Source: an uncultured Oscillospiraceae bacterium
GTDB lineage: Bacteria > Bacillota > Clostridia > Oscillospirales > Ruminococcaceae
Direction: 5' to 3'
Length of the DNA: 33,547 nt
NCBI GenBank assembly: GCA_949298535.1
Contig: CASFXA010000010.1
Span: 1 to 33,547 of the forward strand
The notes under the pieces: model-generated
Told to the model about the DNA's origin: nothing
The model's database searches: none
Seen by the model: only the letters and a program-made list of their open reading frames with translations
Made by a program: the position numbers and the translations under genes
Shown here: in pieces, positions 22,306-30,454 of the stretch
Layout of the letters: every line of letters begins with the position of its first letter
How positions within the stretch are numbered: position 1 is the stretch's first letter

Positions 22306-23376
22306 TTGGAAAAGACCGATCTGTTATCCCTGCCCCTGCCCCGGCTGACCCAGTGGGTGACCCAGGAGCTGGGGGAGCCTGCCTTCCGGGCAAAACAAAT
22401 TTATCAGTGGCTGCATCAGAAGCAGGTGACGGAATTTTCCGCCATGACCAACCTCTCCGCCGCCCTCCGGGGAAAGCTGGAGGAGAAAGCGGTCATCGCC
22501 CCGGTGTCCACTGTCACCCGGCTGGATTCCCAGCTGGACGAGACCCGGAAATTCCTCTTTTCCCTGGGGGACGGCAACTGTGTGGAAACGGTGTGGATGG
22601 AATATAACCACGGTCCCAGCCTTTGCATCTCCACTCAGGTGGGCTGCCGTCAGGGCTGCCGCTTCTGCGCCTCCACTCTGGGGGGGCTGGTGCGCAGCCT
22701 CACCGCCGGGGAGATGCTGGGGGAGATTTATGAGGCCCAGCGGCAGATGGGCAAGGCCATCTCCTCCCTGGTGCTGATGGGTATCGGGGAGCCGTTGGAT
22801 AACTTTGAGAATGTAATGGATTTTCTGGAGATTCTTTCCTCTCCCCAGGGGCAGAATCTCAGCCTGCGCCACGTCTCCCTGTCCACCTGCGGCCTGGTGC
22901 CGGAGATCCGGCGGCTGATGGAGCGAAAGCTGGGGCTGACGCTGTCCATCTCCCTCCACGCCGCCGATAACGCCACCCGGGACCAGATGATGCCGGTGAA
23001 CCGCCGCTATCCCATCGAGGAGCTGATGGCGGTGTGCAAGGAGTATTTTGCCGTCACAGGGCGGCGCATTTCCTATGAATACGCCCTCATCGCCGGGGTC
23101 AATGACGATCTGGACCACGCCGATGAGCTGGCGGCCCTGCTTCGGGGGCAGAACTGCCATGTGAACCTGATTCCCGTCAATCCCGTCAAGGAGCGGGATA
23201 CCAAACGCAGCAGCCGGCAGCAGATCCAGCGGTTTGTGGAGCGGTTGGAGCAGCGGGGCCTCAACGCCACCGTCCGCCGGGAGCTGGGCGGCGACATCAG
23301 CGCCGCCTGCGGCCAGCTGCGGCGGGAGCATCTTTCGGAAGCGGAGCAGCCGGTCAGCGGGGAAAAAGAGCATTGA
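22306..23376 (+). CDS. rlmN: dual-specificity RNA m2A methyltransferase RlmN
   Basis: Radical-SAM enzyme that methylates A2503 of 23S rRNA and A37 of some tRNAs, 356 residues. The start is TTG 22306 behind AAGGAGCGCG that overlaps the rsmB stop. The cluster-binding CxxxCxxC is Cys114, Cys118, Cys121 (GCRQGCRFCAST). Other hallmarks are LVLMGIGEPLDN, SLSTCGLVPEI, LSISLHAADN and IPVNPVKER. The methyl-carrying Cys335 is in GGDISAACGQL. The N-terminal helical domain (LTQWVTQELGEPAFRAKQIYQW) is intact. rsmB and rlmN are 12 bases apart. Confidence 0.97.
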   Translation: MEKTDLLSLPLPRLTQWVTQELGEPAFRAKQIYQWLHQKQVTEFSAMTNLSAALRGKLEEKAVIAPVSTVTRLDSQLDETRKFLFSLGDGNCVETVWMEYNHGPSLCISTQVGCRQGCRFCASTLGGLVRSLTAGEMLGEIYEAQRQMGKAISSLVLMGIGEPLDNFENVMDFLEILSSPQGQNLSLRHVSLSTCGLVPEIRRLMERKLGLTLSISLHAADNATRDQMMPVNRRYPIEELMAVCKEYFAVTGRRISYEYALIAGVNDDLDHADELAALLRGQNCHVNLIPVNPVKERDTKRSSRQQIQRFVERLEQRGLNATVRRELGGDISAACGQLRREHLSEAEQPVSGEKEH

Positions 23377-23551
23377 CAGCGACAGAACAAGCCGCAGCTG
23401 CGGCCTGCGGATAACCCCCCTCAATTTCAGAGGGAGAGGTTATTGAAACACAGGAAAACGGACAATTCCCCACAGCCGGAATCTTTCTCCGCAGCCTTCC
23501 CCTTTCATCGCCTGGAAAGGGAAGAATCAGCAACAGACAGGAGGGAACGCC

Positions 23552-24301
23552 ATGGTCAAGGTAATGGGAGCCACCGACAAAGGCCGGGTACGGGAGCGCA
23601 ATGAGGACCGCTTTGCCGGAGAGGCCCTTGCAGCAGATTATTGCTATGGCGTGGTTTGCGACGGCATGGGGGGAGAAAACGGCGGCAGCGTCGCCAGCGG
23701 TATCGCCTGCGAGGAGGTGCGGCGGCTGATGGAAAGCTCCTGCCGCAGCGATCTGGATGATCGTTCCGCCTATATGATTCTGGAATCAGCGGTATCCACA
23801 GCCAATGCCATGGTGCTTTCTCAAGCCAGACAGGACCCGGACCACCTCCGCGGGATGGGCACGACCCTTTGTCTGGCCCTGGTGACAGGACAGCGCTGTT
23901 ACATCGCCAACGTGGGGGACAGCCGGGCCTATCTCTGCCGGGGCGGGGAGCTGACCCAGCAGACGGTGGACCATAACCGGGCCCAGATGCTGGTGGAGCT
24001 GGGGGAGATTGCCCCGGAAGAAGCGCTCACCCATCCGGACCGGAATCTCCTCACCCGGGCCATCGGGGTTCGGGACCGGATGGAAGCCAGCTACAGTCAG
24101 CTGGAGCTGCTGCCGGGGGACACGCTGCTGCTGTGTTCCGACGGGCTGTACAACATGGTGCCCCGGGAGATGCTGGGGGAGCTGACGGAGCAGGCGGCGA
24201 GGCAGTGGGACTGCGGTCCCCTTTTGGCGGAGGCCAACGCTCAGGGGGGACGGGACAATATTACCGCGGTGCTGCTTCACCGGGAGCAAACCGAAAACTG
24301 A
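23552..24301 (+). CDS. stp: PP2C-type Ser/Thr phosphatase (Stp/PrpC)
   Basis: Mn/Mg-dependent phosphatase of 249 residues that reverses the neighbouring PASTA kinase. Metal-binding motifs are in order: RERNEDRF, VVCDGMGGENGG, MGTTLCLAL, ANVGDSRAYL, LTRAIGV, LLLCSDGLYNMV and GGRDNITAVLL. No membrane segment. AGGAGGG precedes the ATG. A 175-base gap separates it from rlmN and contains a perfect 14-base palindrome GCCGCAGCTGCGGC (23391-23404). The kinase gene starts 149 bases downstream, further apart than the near overlap seen in Bacillus. Confidence 0.95.
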   Translation: MVKVMGATDKGRVRERNEDRFAGEALAADYCYGVVCDGMGGENGGSVASGIACEEVRRLMESSCRSDLDDRSAYMILESAVSTANAMVLSQARQDPDHLRGMGTTLCLALVTGQRCYIANVGDSRAYLCRGGELTQQTVDHNRAQMLVELGEIAPEEALTHPDRNLLTRAIGVRDRMEASYSQLELLPGDTLLLCSDGLYNMVPREMLGELTEQAARQWDCGPLLAEANAQGGRDNITAVLLHREQTEN

Positions 24302-24450
24302 CGACACTGGGGGCGGCTTTTCAGGCTGCGCTACAGAGAAGCGGACATCCGAGGCGGGGGAGAAAAAGATCCCTCCCCATCTGCAAGCCTTGAACCGGCG
24401 GCAAACCCCTGGGGGACCGCCGGCAATCCACTGACGGAGGAACACGGACC
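24302..24450 (+). other. structured spacer between phosphatase and kinase genes
   Basis: CCGGCGG (24395-24401) pairs with CCGCCGG (24417-24423) around an inner C-run/G-run pair. A second GGGGAG/CTCCCC repeat lies just upstream (about 24356-24378). Neither has a T-tract, so these look like mRNA structures upstream of the kinase ribosome site rather than terminators. Confidence 0.45.
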
Positions 24451-26451
24451 ATGGATAAAGTTTTGGGAAAAACTCTGGCCGGAAGGTATCTGGTGGAGGA
24501 GCTGATCGGCGTTGGCGGCATGGCCAACGTTTATAAGGGCTTTGATACCAAGGCCCAGCGGCCAGTGGCCATTAAGATGCTGCGGGACGAGTATGCGAAA
24601 AATGAGGATTTCCTCCGCCGCTTCCGCAATGAAACCCGGGCCATTGACACCCTCAATCATCCCAATATCGTCAAAATCTATGACGTCATTCTGGAGGTGC
24701 CCAACCCCACCATCGTCATGGAGTATGTGGACGGCATCACCCTGAAGGAATATATCGAGAAGAAGAAGGTGGTCAGCTTCAAGGTGGCCACCGCCCTGAC
24801 CATTCAGCTGCTGATGGCGCTCCAGCACGCCCATGACAACGGCATCGTCCACCGGGACGTCAAGCCCCAGAACATCATGGTCCTCACCGACGGCAGCATC
24901 AAGGTGATGGACTTCGGCATTGCCCGCTTTGCCATGTCCCGCTCCCGGACCATCACCAACAAGGCCATCGGCTCGGTCCATTATATCAGCCCTGAGCAGG
25001 CCCGGGGGGACAGCGTCATCGACCAGCGGTCAGATTTATATTCTGTAGGCGTCATTCTCTTTGAAATGCTCACCGGTCAGCTGCCCTTTGAGGGGGACAG
25101 CCCCATCACCGTGGCCCTCAAGCAAATCGAGGTGTCCCCGCCCAAGCCCCGCCAGCTCAATCCGGCCATTCCCCAGGCTCTGGAGGACATCACCCTCCGG
25201 GCCATGGCCAAAAACGTGGAGAAACGGTACCAGACCGCCGGGGAAATGCTTCGGGACCTGCGGAGCTTCACCCAGAACCCCGGCATTGTTTTCGGCTATG
25301 GGGAGATGGACCTGGACCTGGAACAGAGGAGCGAGGCCCAGAAATTTATGGACAGGGAAGAGGCGTCCGGCGTGACGGAGCAGAAAACCAGAAAAACCAA
25401 AAAGGAAAGCGATTCCACCTCCCGCCGCCGGAAGAAGAAAAAAAAGATCTCTTTTCTCAGCGTCCTCTTCGGCATCACCTGCGCCTTTGTGGTGGGCACC
25501 CTCATTTTTGTGGGGGTGATGGTCTACAACAACAATCCCTTTGTCCAGGTGCCGGAGGTGGAGTGCCCCGATCTGGTGGGCAAGCAATATGACGAGGTCA
25601 TCAAGGACAAGGCCTACAGCGATTTTGAATTTGTGCTGGAGGAGCAGGATTTCCGCAACAACTTTGAGCAGGGGGAGATCTATGAGCAGTATCCCACCTC
25701 CGGGAAGAACGTGAAGGTGGGCAGCACCATCCGTCTGAAGGTTTCCAACGGCCAGCAGACGGTGCCCATGCCGGATTTCACCGGACAGGAGGGAACCCTG
25801 GTGATGGCCAAGCTCCAGGAGATGGGGCTGGTGCCGGAGGAGACTCAGATCAACAGCGAGGAGGTGCCGGAGGGCGATGTCATCAGCACCGAGCCCGGCG
25901 CCAACGTCACGGTAGAAGTGGGCAGCAGCGTCATGGTTTACGTCAGCCGGGGCAGCGGAAAGGAGAAGGTGACGGTGCCCGACGTGGTCAGCCAGGATCT
26001 GGAGACTGCCCGGGAGATCATCAAGAACGCCGGCCTGGAGGTGGGCGCCATCATCCGCAAGGCCAGCGATATGCCTGAAGGGGTGGTCCTTAACCAGGAT
26101 CCCAACTATCCCGCTCCTGTGGCGGTGGGCAGCAAGGTGAATCTCACCATCTCCTCCGAGCTGCCGGAAAGCGAAGGGGAAAAGTCGGTGAACATCATCT
26201 GTATGCTTCCCCTGGACATCGAGCAGAGCGTTCAGCTGACGGTGGATCAGGATGGGGTGGAGTTTCTCAACCAGATGGTTCGGCCCTCTGAGGCCCGGGT
26301 GGTGAACATCACCGTTCCCGGGGATTCCGGCCAGACCACCATCACAGTGAAGATCAACAACAAGGTGTATCACTCCTACACGGTGGACTTTGATCCGGAA
26401 AAGCCCACCTACGAAGATTTGGAGGACAACAGCGAAGGCTTCCAGCCCTGA
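24451..26451 (+). CDS. prkC: PASTA-domain Ser/Thr kinase (PrkC/PknB/Stk1)
   Basis: Membrane kinase that senses cell-wall fragments and controls growth, wall synthesis and germination in Firmicutes. 666 residues. The kinase domain has the glycine loop GVGGMANVY (20-28), Lys42, catalytic Asp136 in HRDVKPQN, DFG at 154-156 and an activation loop with several Ser/Thr. A basic juxtamembrane stretch (RRRKKKKK) precedes one helix (about 334-357). Three PASTA repeats lie outside the cell (about 366-433, 435-500, 507-571), each with the VPDxxG-type start. A further beta-rich tail of about 90 residues without PASTA motifs ends in an acidic stretch (EKPTYEDLEDNSEG). Confidence 0.96.
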   Translation: MDKVLGKTLAGRYLVEELIGVGGMANVYKGFDTKAQRPVAIKMLRDEYAKNEDFLRRFRNETRAIDTLNHPNIVKIYDVILEVPNPTIVMEYVDGITLKEYIEKKKVVSFKVATALTIQLLMALQHAHDNGIVHRDVKPQNIMVLTDGSIKVMDFGIARFAMSRSRTITNKAIGSVHYISPEQARGDSVIDQRSDLYSVGVILFEMLTGQLPFEGDSPITVALKQIEVSPPKPRQLNPAIPQALEDITLRAMAKNVEKRYQTAGEMLRDLRSFTQNPGIVFGYGEMDLDLEQRSEAQKFMDREEASGVTEQKTRKTKKESDSTSRRRKKKKKISFLSVLFGITCAFVVGTLIFVGVMVYNNNPFVQVPEVECPDLVGKQYDEVIKDKAYSDFEFVLEEQDFRNNFEQGEIYEQYPTSGKNVKVGSTIRLKVSNGQQTVPMPDFTGQEGTLVMAKLQEMGLVPEETQINSEEVPEGDVISTEPGANVTVEVGSSVMVYVSRGSGKEKVTVPDVVSQDLETAREIIKNAGLEVGAIIRKASDMPEGVVLNQDPNYPAPVAVGSKVNLTISSELPESEGEKSVNIICMLPLDIEQSVQLTVDQDGVEFLNQMVRPSEARVVNITVPGDSGQTTITVKINNKVYHSYTVDFDPEKPTYEDLEDNSEGFQP

Positions 26452-26465
26452 GCAGGCGCGCCGGT

Positions 26466-26487
26466 CCCGCCCCCTTTGGGGGGCGGG
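26466..26487 (+). other. GC hairpin without T-tract between prkC and rsgA
   Basis: CCCGCCCCC (26466-26474) pairs perfectly with GGGGGCGGG (26479-26487) over a TTTG loop. The following bases are not T-rich, so it probably does not terminate well and may protect the prkC 3' end. Confidence 0.5.
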
Positions 26488-26541
26488 CGGAACGCTTTCC
26501 CGGGGCTTTTTCCCGGAAGCCGCAGGGAAGGAGAGAGGGCC

Positions 26542-27441
26542 ATGACAGAACCCAACGTCCAGCCGATCCAGGGCCTGATTGTCAAGGCGCTGGGGGGCTT
26601 TTATTATGTCCTTACAGGGGCGGAGGTGCTGGAATGTCGGGCCAGGGGGGTGTTCCGGAAGGAAGAAATTTCCCCCATGGTGGGGGATCAGGTGATGGTG
26701 GAGCCTGCCCAGCCGGGCAAAGGAACGGTCACCGCCATTCTGCCCCGGAAGAACAGCCTCATCCGTCCTCCGGTGGCCAATCTGGACCGGTTGGCCATGG
26801 TGGTCTCCGCCACCCAGCCGGAACCCAATGTCCTGGTCATCGACAAGCTCACCGCCATCGCCGCCCGGCGGCAGATCCCCGTCACGCTGATTTTCACCAA
26901 AATGGACTTGGCGGATCCCGGAGCCCTGGCGGAAATTTACCGTCAGGCGGGGTATGAAACCTTTCTGGTGGACAGCCTCCGGGGAGAGGGGATCGACGGG
27001 GTTCGCCAGGTGCTGGAACAGGGCCTGACCGCCTTCTGCGGCAATTCCGGAGCGGGAAAATCCAGCCTCCTCAACGCCCTGTTTCCCCGGCTGGAGCTGG
27101 CCACCGGGGACATCAGCAAAAAGCTGGGCCGGGGCCGTCACACCACCCGCCATGTGGAGCTGTATGCCACCGGCAAGGGGGGCTATATCGCTGATACGCC
27201 CGGCTTTTCGGCGGTGGAATTTCTCCAGTTTGAGCGGATGCTGGCCCGGGAGCTGGAAAACTGCTTCCCGGAGTTCCGCCCTTTTCTGGGGAAATGCCGG
27301 TACACCGGATGCAGCCACACCGCGGAGCGGGACTGCGCCGTCCGTCAGGGGGTGGCCGACGGCCAGATCGCCCAAAGCCGCCATCAAAGCTATTGCGCCA
27401 TCTATGAGGAGCTGCGGCAGATAAAGGAGTGGCAGCTGTGA
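26542..27441 (+). CDS. rsgA: small-ribosomal-subunit biogenesis GTPase RsgA
   Basis: Circularly permuted GTPase that checks late maturation of the 30S subunit, 299 residues. GGAAGGAGAGAGG precedes ATG 26542. An OB-fold (about 10-70) is followed by the permuted motifs: G4 as TKMD (119-122), then G1 GNSGAGKSSLLN (from 167), the GRGRHTTRH switch I region and DTPGF (G3). The C-terminal zinc site is complete: Cys252, Cys257, His259 and Cys265. Its GTG-type overlap with thiN (4 bases) shows tight coupling. In Bacillus rpe lies between these two genes; here it is missing. Confidence 0.96.
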   Translation: MTEPNVQPIQGLIVKALGGFYYVLTGAEVLECRARGVFRKEEISPMVGDQVMVEPAQPGKGTVTAILPRKNSLIRPPVANLDRLAMVVSATQPEPNVLVIDKLTAIAARRQIPVTLIFTKMDLADPGALAEIYRQAGYETFLVDSLRGEGIDGVRQVLEQGLTAFCGNSGAGKSSLLNALFPRLELATGDISKKLGRGRHTTRHVELYATGKGGYIADTPGFSAVEFLQFERMLARELENCFPEFRPFLGKCRYTGCSHTAERDCAVRQGVADGQIAQSRHQSYCAIYEELRQIKEWQL

Positions 27442-28085
27442 AGAAAAAAACGGACCGGTGCCTGATTCTCTGCGCCGGGGAGCTTTCCCCCAAAGCCCTG
27501 GACGCGGTGAAGGAACCGGAAGATTGTTACATCATTGCCGCCGACGGAGGGTATCTTCACGCCCGGCGGCTGGGGCTGCGGCCGGATCTGATTCTGGGGG
27601 ACTTCGATTCGGCCCCCAAGCCTCAGAATACCCAGGTGGAGCTGTTCCCGGCGGAAAAGGACGACACCGACTGTATGCTGGCGGTGAAGGAGGGTATCGC
27701 CAGGGGCTGCCGGGATTTTGTCATTCTGGGGGGAACCGGCGGGCGGCTGGATCACACCGTCGCCAATATCCAGACGCTGGAATATCTTTGTGACCGGGGA
27801 TTGGGAAATCTTCTGGCGGACGCCCGCCACCGGATCACTGTGCTGCGGGATGGCGCCCTCACCGTCCCCCGGTTTACCGGCTATTTGTCGGTGTTTGCCC
27901 TCAGCCCCCGGGCCGAGGGAGTGACGCTTCGGGGAATGAAATATCCCCTGGAGGAGGCGGTCCTCACCAGGAGCTTTCCCCTGGGGGTAAGCAACCAGAT
28001 CACGGCGGAAGAAGGAACGGTGTTGGTGCGGCAGGGGACCCTGCTGGTGATTGCGGCGCTGGAACCGGAGGAGGAAGAAGGATGA
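27438..28085 (+). CDS. thiN: thiamine pyrophosphokinase
   Basis: Transfers pyrophosphate from ATP to thiamine to make the cofactor TPP, 215 residues. GTG 27438 is chosen over GTG 27429 because AGGAG (27425-27429) would sit on the earlier codon. The sequence shows the family blocks ADGGYLHARRLGLRPDLI, LGDFDS, KDDTDCMLAVKEG and GGTGGRLDHTVANI, then a C-terminal beta domain with GVSNQI near the thiamine site and EGTVLVRQGTLLVI. It overlaps rsgA by 4 bases and the next gene by 4 bases. The enzyme makes TPP from salvaged thiamine. Confidence 0.95.
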   Translation: MKKKTDRCLILCAGELSPKALDAVKEPEDCYIIAADGGYLHARRLGLRPDLILGDFDSAPKPQNTQVELFPAEKDDTDCMLAVKEGIARGCRDFVILGGTGGRLDHTVANIQTLEYLCDRGLGNLLADARHRITVLRDGALTVPRFTGYLSVFALSPRAEGVTLRGMKYPLEEAVLTRSFPLGVSNQITAEEGTVLVRQGTLLVIAALEPEEEEG

Positions 28086-28633
28086 ACCAGGAAATTGTTG
28101 CCCAGCTGAACAGGGCCCGGGAAAAACGAAATTTGATGGCGGTGTACCGGGATCGTCTGGAGGTGGAGGATTGCAGCGGCATCCCTGTAGCGGTGGGCCG
28201 GCAGCTGCTGATCCTTCACCGGAACCGGGATTTTCTTTTGGACGGCTATCTGGCTCTGCGGCTGGAGGACATCACCCAGCTGGAACAGATGGATGAAAGC
28301 GATTTTATCCGCAGGGTTTGCGGCGGGGAAAAGCTGTACGAGAAGGCGGCGGCGCCCCGCCTCACCAGTGCTGAGGATTGGTTCCAGCTGCTGGGCGGGG
28401 TCAAGGGCAGCTTCGGGGGATGGCTGGCGGTGGAGTGCCTTTCCGAAGGGGAGCTGTGCTTCTGTCTGGGGGTGATTTCCCGGCTGGATGTGAACTTCCT
28501 TCAGCTGCGGCAGGTGGATGCCGACGGCTTCCGCCATGAGGAGGACACCACCATTCCCCTTCAGGACATCCTGACGGTTTCCTTTGGGGATCGGTACCTG
28601 GAAATATACAAAAAGTATACAAACAAAAAATAA
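28082..28633 (+). CDS. uncharacterised 183-residue protein at the end of the prkC-rsgA-thiN unit
   Basis: I do not recognise a named family. The start ATG overlaps the thiN stop (ATGA), so it is translated with the operon. The protein is soluble, with no signal peptide or helix for the membrane. Residues 20-70 look like small beta strands: VYRDRLEVEDCSGIPVAVG, LLILHRNRDFLLDGYLALR, DITQLEQMDES. A comparable strand set recurs near the C-terminus (LCFCLGVISRLDVNFLQLRQ, IPLQDILTVSFGDRYLEIY), suggesting two related Sm/WYL-like barrels joined by a mixed linker. Bacillus has the tiny spoVM after thiN instead. A terminator follows at once, so this is the last gene of the block. Confidence 0.85.
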   Translation: MNQEIVAQLNRAREKRNLMAVYRDRLEVEDCSGIPVAVGRQLLILHRNRDFLLDGYLALRLEDITQLEQMDESDFIRRVCGGEKLYEKAAAPRLTSAEDWFQLLGGVKGSFGGWLAVECLSEGELCFCLGVISRLDVNFLQLRQVDADGFRHEEDTTIPLQDILTVSFGDRYLEIYKKYTNKK

Positions 28634-28639
28634 AACAGA

Positions 28640-28682
28640 CAGGAGAGCGCGGGCGAAAAAAATCCGGCTCTCCTGTTTGGTT
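28640..28682 (+). terminator. terminator of the prkC-thiN block
   Basis: CAGGAGAGC (28640-28648) pairs with GCTCTCCTG (28667-28675), with possible inner CGGG/TCCG pairing, followed by TTTGGTTT. It starts 6 bases after the last stop codon and is preceded by an A-rich run. Confidence 0.7.
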
Positions 28683-28876
28683 TCAGGGAAAAAGATCCCC
28701 GGTGGGCAAAGGGTCAAAGGGGTTTTCCGAAGCCGGTGTTCCCCTTGCCGGAGGCCTGTCCCCCCAAACGCTGAGGGGAGGAGATTAGGACGCAAGATGA
28801 AAAAGAGAGCCCAGGGGGAGGTCTTTTGGGCCCTTCCCCCGCTGTTTCCATAGGGCGAAACGGTGAAAAATGCTAT

Positions 28877-28891
28877 TTTTTTCTGAAAAAA
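28877..28891. promoter_or_regulatory. CodY-box-like site (distal)
   Basis: TTTTTTCTGAAAAAA agrees with the CodY consensus AATTTTCWGAAAATT at 11 of 15 positions. It lies about 190 bases upstream of the promoter -35. Confidence 0.25.
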
Positions 28892-29019
28892 GGATGGAAA
28901 ATCAGCAAAAAAACAGTTGTGCGCCACAAAGGGACTAATGGGGCTGTTTTTGTCCTCTTGTGCAGGAAAAACAATTAAAACTTGCTTTTCGGGAAAGAGC
29001 GTCACAGAAAAAACAGGGA

Positions 29020-29034
29020 ATTATTCTGGAAATT
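29020..29034. promoter_or_regulatory. CodY-box-like site (proximal)
   Basis: ATTATTCTGGAAATT agrees with AATTTTCWGAAAATT at 12 of 15 positions and lies about 45 bases upstream of the -35 element of a branched-chain amino acid importer, a typical CodY target in Firmicutes. No codY gene is in the window. Confidence 0.4.
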
Positions 29035-29078
29035 CTCTCTTCTTACCCAAAAGAAATGATTTTTTTCTTCTGGTATGC

Positions 29079-29107
29079 TTGCATTTTTTGGCTGCCGTTG
29101 CTATAAT
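29079..29107 (+). promoter_or_regulatory. strong sigma-A promoter of the liv operon
   Basis: TTGCAT (29079-29084), 17-base spacer, perfect TATAAT (29102-29107) with the TG extension (TGCTATAAT). It is the best promoter in the window, about 85 bases before the binding-protein start. Confidence 0.87.
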
Positions 29108-29191
29108 TAATCAACAGCCGGCGGAAACTTGTCTTCCTTGGAAGGACATTTTCCCCGGCGGTCCAAGAAAGAAAAGGGAGGAATTGTTCCT

Positions 29192-30430
29192 ATGAGAAAG
29201 TTTATTGCCCTGACACTGGCCTGCTTGCTGGTGCTGACAGCCTTCGCCGGCTGCTCCAGCAGCTCCGGCACCGCCAGCTCCGCCCCCGCCTCCGAGTCCG
29301 CTGCGGCTTCCACTGATTCCGGCGCCGCCTCCGAGGCTCCCGCTTCCGGCGACAATGTGGTGCGCATCGGCGTTTTTGAGCCTGCCACCGGCGACTCCGG
29401 CCCCGGCGGAAAGCAGGAGACCCTGGGTATGCAGTACGCCAACAAGGAGACCCCCACTGTGGACATCGGCGGCACCACCTACACTGTGGAGCTGGTCTAT
29501 GCCGATAACGGCTCCGACTCCGCCAAGGCTCCCACCGCCGCTTCCGACCTGGTGAGCAAGGATGTTGCTCTGGTCCTGGGCTCCTACGGCTCCGGCGTTT
29601 CCATGGCCGGCGGCCCCGTTTTTGATGAAGCGGGCCTGGCTGCCATCGGCGTCACCTGCACCAACCCCGGCGTCACCGCGGGCAACGATTATTACTTCCG
29701 CATCTGCTTCCTGGATAACTTCCAGGCTCAGGTTCTCAGCAGCTTTGCTCAGGAGAAATTCTCCGCTCAGAAGGCCTACTGCCTGGGCGAGCTGGGCAAC
29801 GAGTACGATCAGGGCCTGATCGCTTACTTTGAGCAGACTTTCGGCGGCGAAGTCATCAAGGACTCCTTCCCCACCAATACCTCCGACTTCACCACCTACC
29901 TGAACAAGGCTGTGGCGGAGCAGGTGGACGTAATCTTCTGCCCCGTTTCCATCGCCTATTCCACCCAGATCGTCAAGCTGGCCGCTGACATGGGCCTGGA
30001 GATCCCCCTGTTGGGCTCCGATACCCTGGACAGCAACATGGTGCTGGAGGCCGCTGCCGGCAGCAACGTCCAGCTGTATGTATCCACCTTCTATCAGGAG
30101 GGCGGTTCTCCTGAGTTCGACGAGGGCATCAAGGCCTGGCTCAATGAGGATGCCACCGCTATGACCAACAACGGCGGCAACGACACCATCGCCGCTGTCA
30201 CCGCCATGGGCTACGACGCCTACTATGTGGCTCTGGAAGCCCTGAAGGCTGCCGGCTCCATCGATCCCGCCGCTGTCAAGGCTGCCCTGCCCGATGTCAC
30301 CTACACCGGCGTTTCCGGCGCCATCGCCTTTGACGACCAGGGCGACGCCATCCGGGATACCGCCTATATCAAGACCGCTGACAACGCCAACACCGCCTGG
30401 AAGCTGGAGAAGGTCCAGACCGCGGAGTGA
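29192..30430 (+). CDS. livJ: branched-chain amino acid ABC transporter binding lipoprotein
   Basis: Surface lipoprotein that captures leucine, isoleucine or valine (or a related amino acid) and delivers it to the permeases downstream. 412 residues. The signal peptide ends in the lipobox LTAFAGC with lipidated Cys21, followed by a Ser/Ala-rich spacer to about residue 54. The type I periplasmic-binding fold begins with VVRIGVFEPATGDSGPGGKQ and shows VALVLGSYGSGVSMA, a ligand-site serine region, and NEYDQGLIAYFEQTFGG. AAGGGAGG precedes ATG 29192. Codon use is rich in GCC, TCC and CTG, in line with high expression. A long hairpin without T-tract separates it from livH. Exact specificity cannot be read from the sequence. 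Confidence 0.94.
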   Translation: MRKFIALTLACLLVLTAFAGCSSSSGTASSAPASESAAASTDSGAASEAPASGDNVVRIGVFEPATGDSGPGGKQETLGMQYANKETPTVDIGGTTYTVELVYADNGSDSAKAPTAASDLVSKDVALVLGSYGSGVSMAGGPVFDEAGLAAIGVTCTNPGVTAGNDYYFRICFLDNFQAQVLSSFAQEKFSAQKAYCLGELGNEYDQGLIAYFEQTFGGEVIKDSFPTNTSDFTTYLNKAVAEQVDVIFCPVSIAYSTQIVKLAADMGLEIPLLGSDTLDSNMVLEAAAGSNVQLYVSTFYQEGGSPEFDEGIKAWLNEDATAMTNNGGNDTIAAVTAMGYDAYYVALEALKAAGSIDPAAVKAALPDVTYTGVSGAIAFDDQGDAIRDTAYIKTADNANTAWKLEKVQTAE

Positions 30431-30454
30431 GCCTTCTGAATCACAACAGATGAC

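Larger units (their letters stand above)
28634..29191. other. 558-base regulatory gap before the branched-chain amino acid operon
   Basis: Holds the terminator of the preceding block (28640-28682), a GC-rich part with a GGGGGA/TCCCCC inverted repeat near 28812-28838, and then, from about 28860, a strikingly AT-rich control region with two CodY-box-like sites and the promoter at 29079-29107. No gene was found; a 17-codon frame at 28797-28850 has a badly spaced ribosome site. Confidence 0.6.

Noticed and set aside
25036..27387. 783-codon open frame on the minus strand
   Set aside because: It lies opposite prkC and rsgA; its product is His/Gly/Leu-rich without any family motif and has no ribosome site. 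It arises from GC-rich third codon positions of the true genes.
28797..28850. 17-codon frame starting MKKRAQGE after the thiN block, considered as a spoVM-like mini gene
   Set aside because: The AG-rich ribosome site is too far from the start, and the product does not resemble SpoVM.
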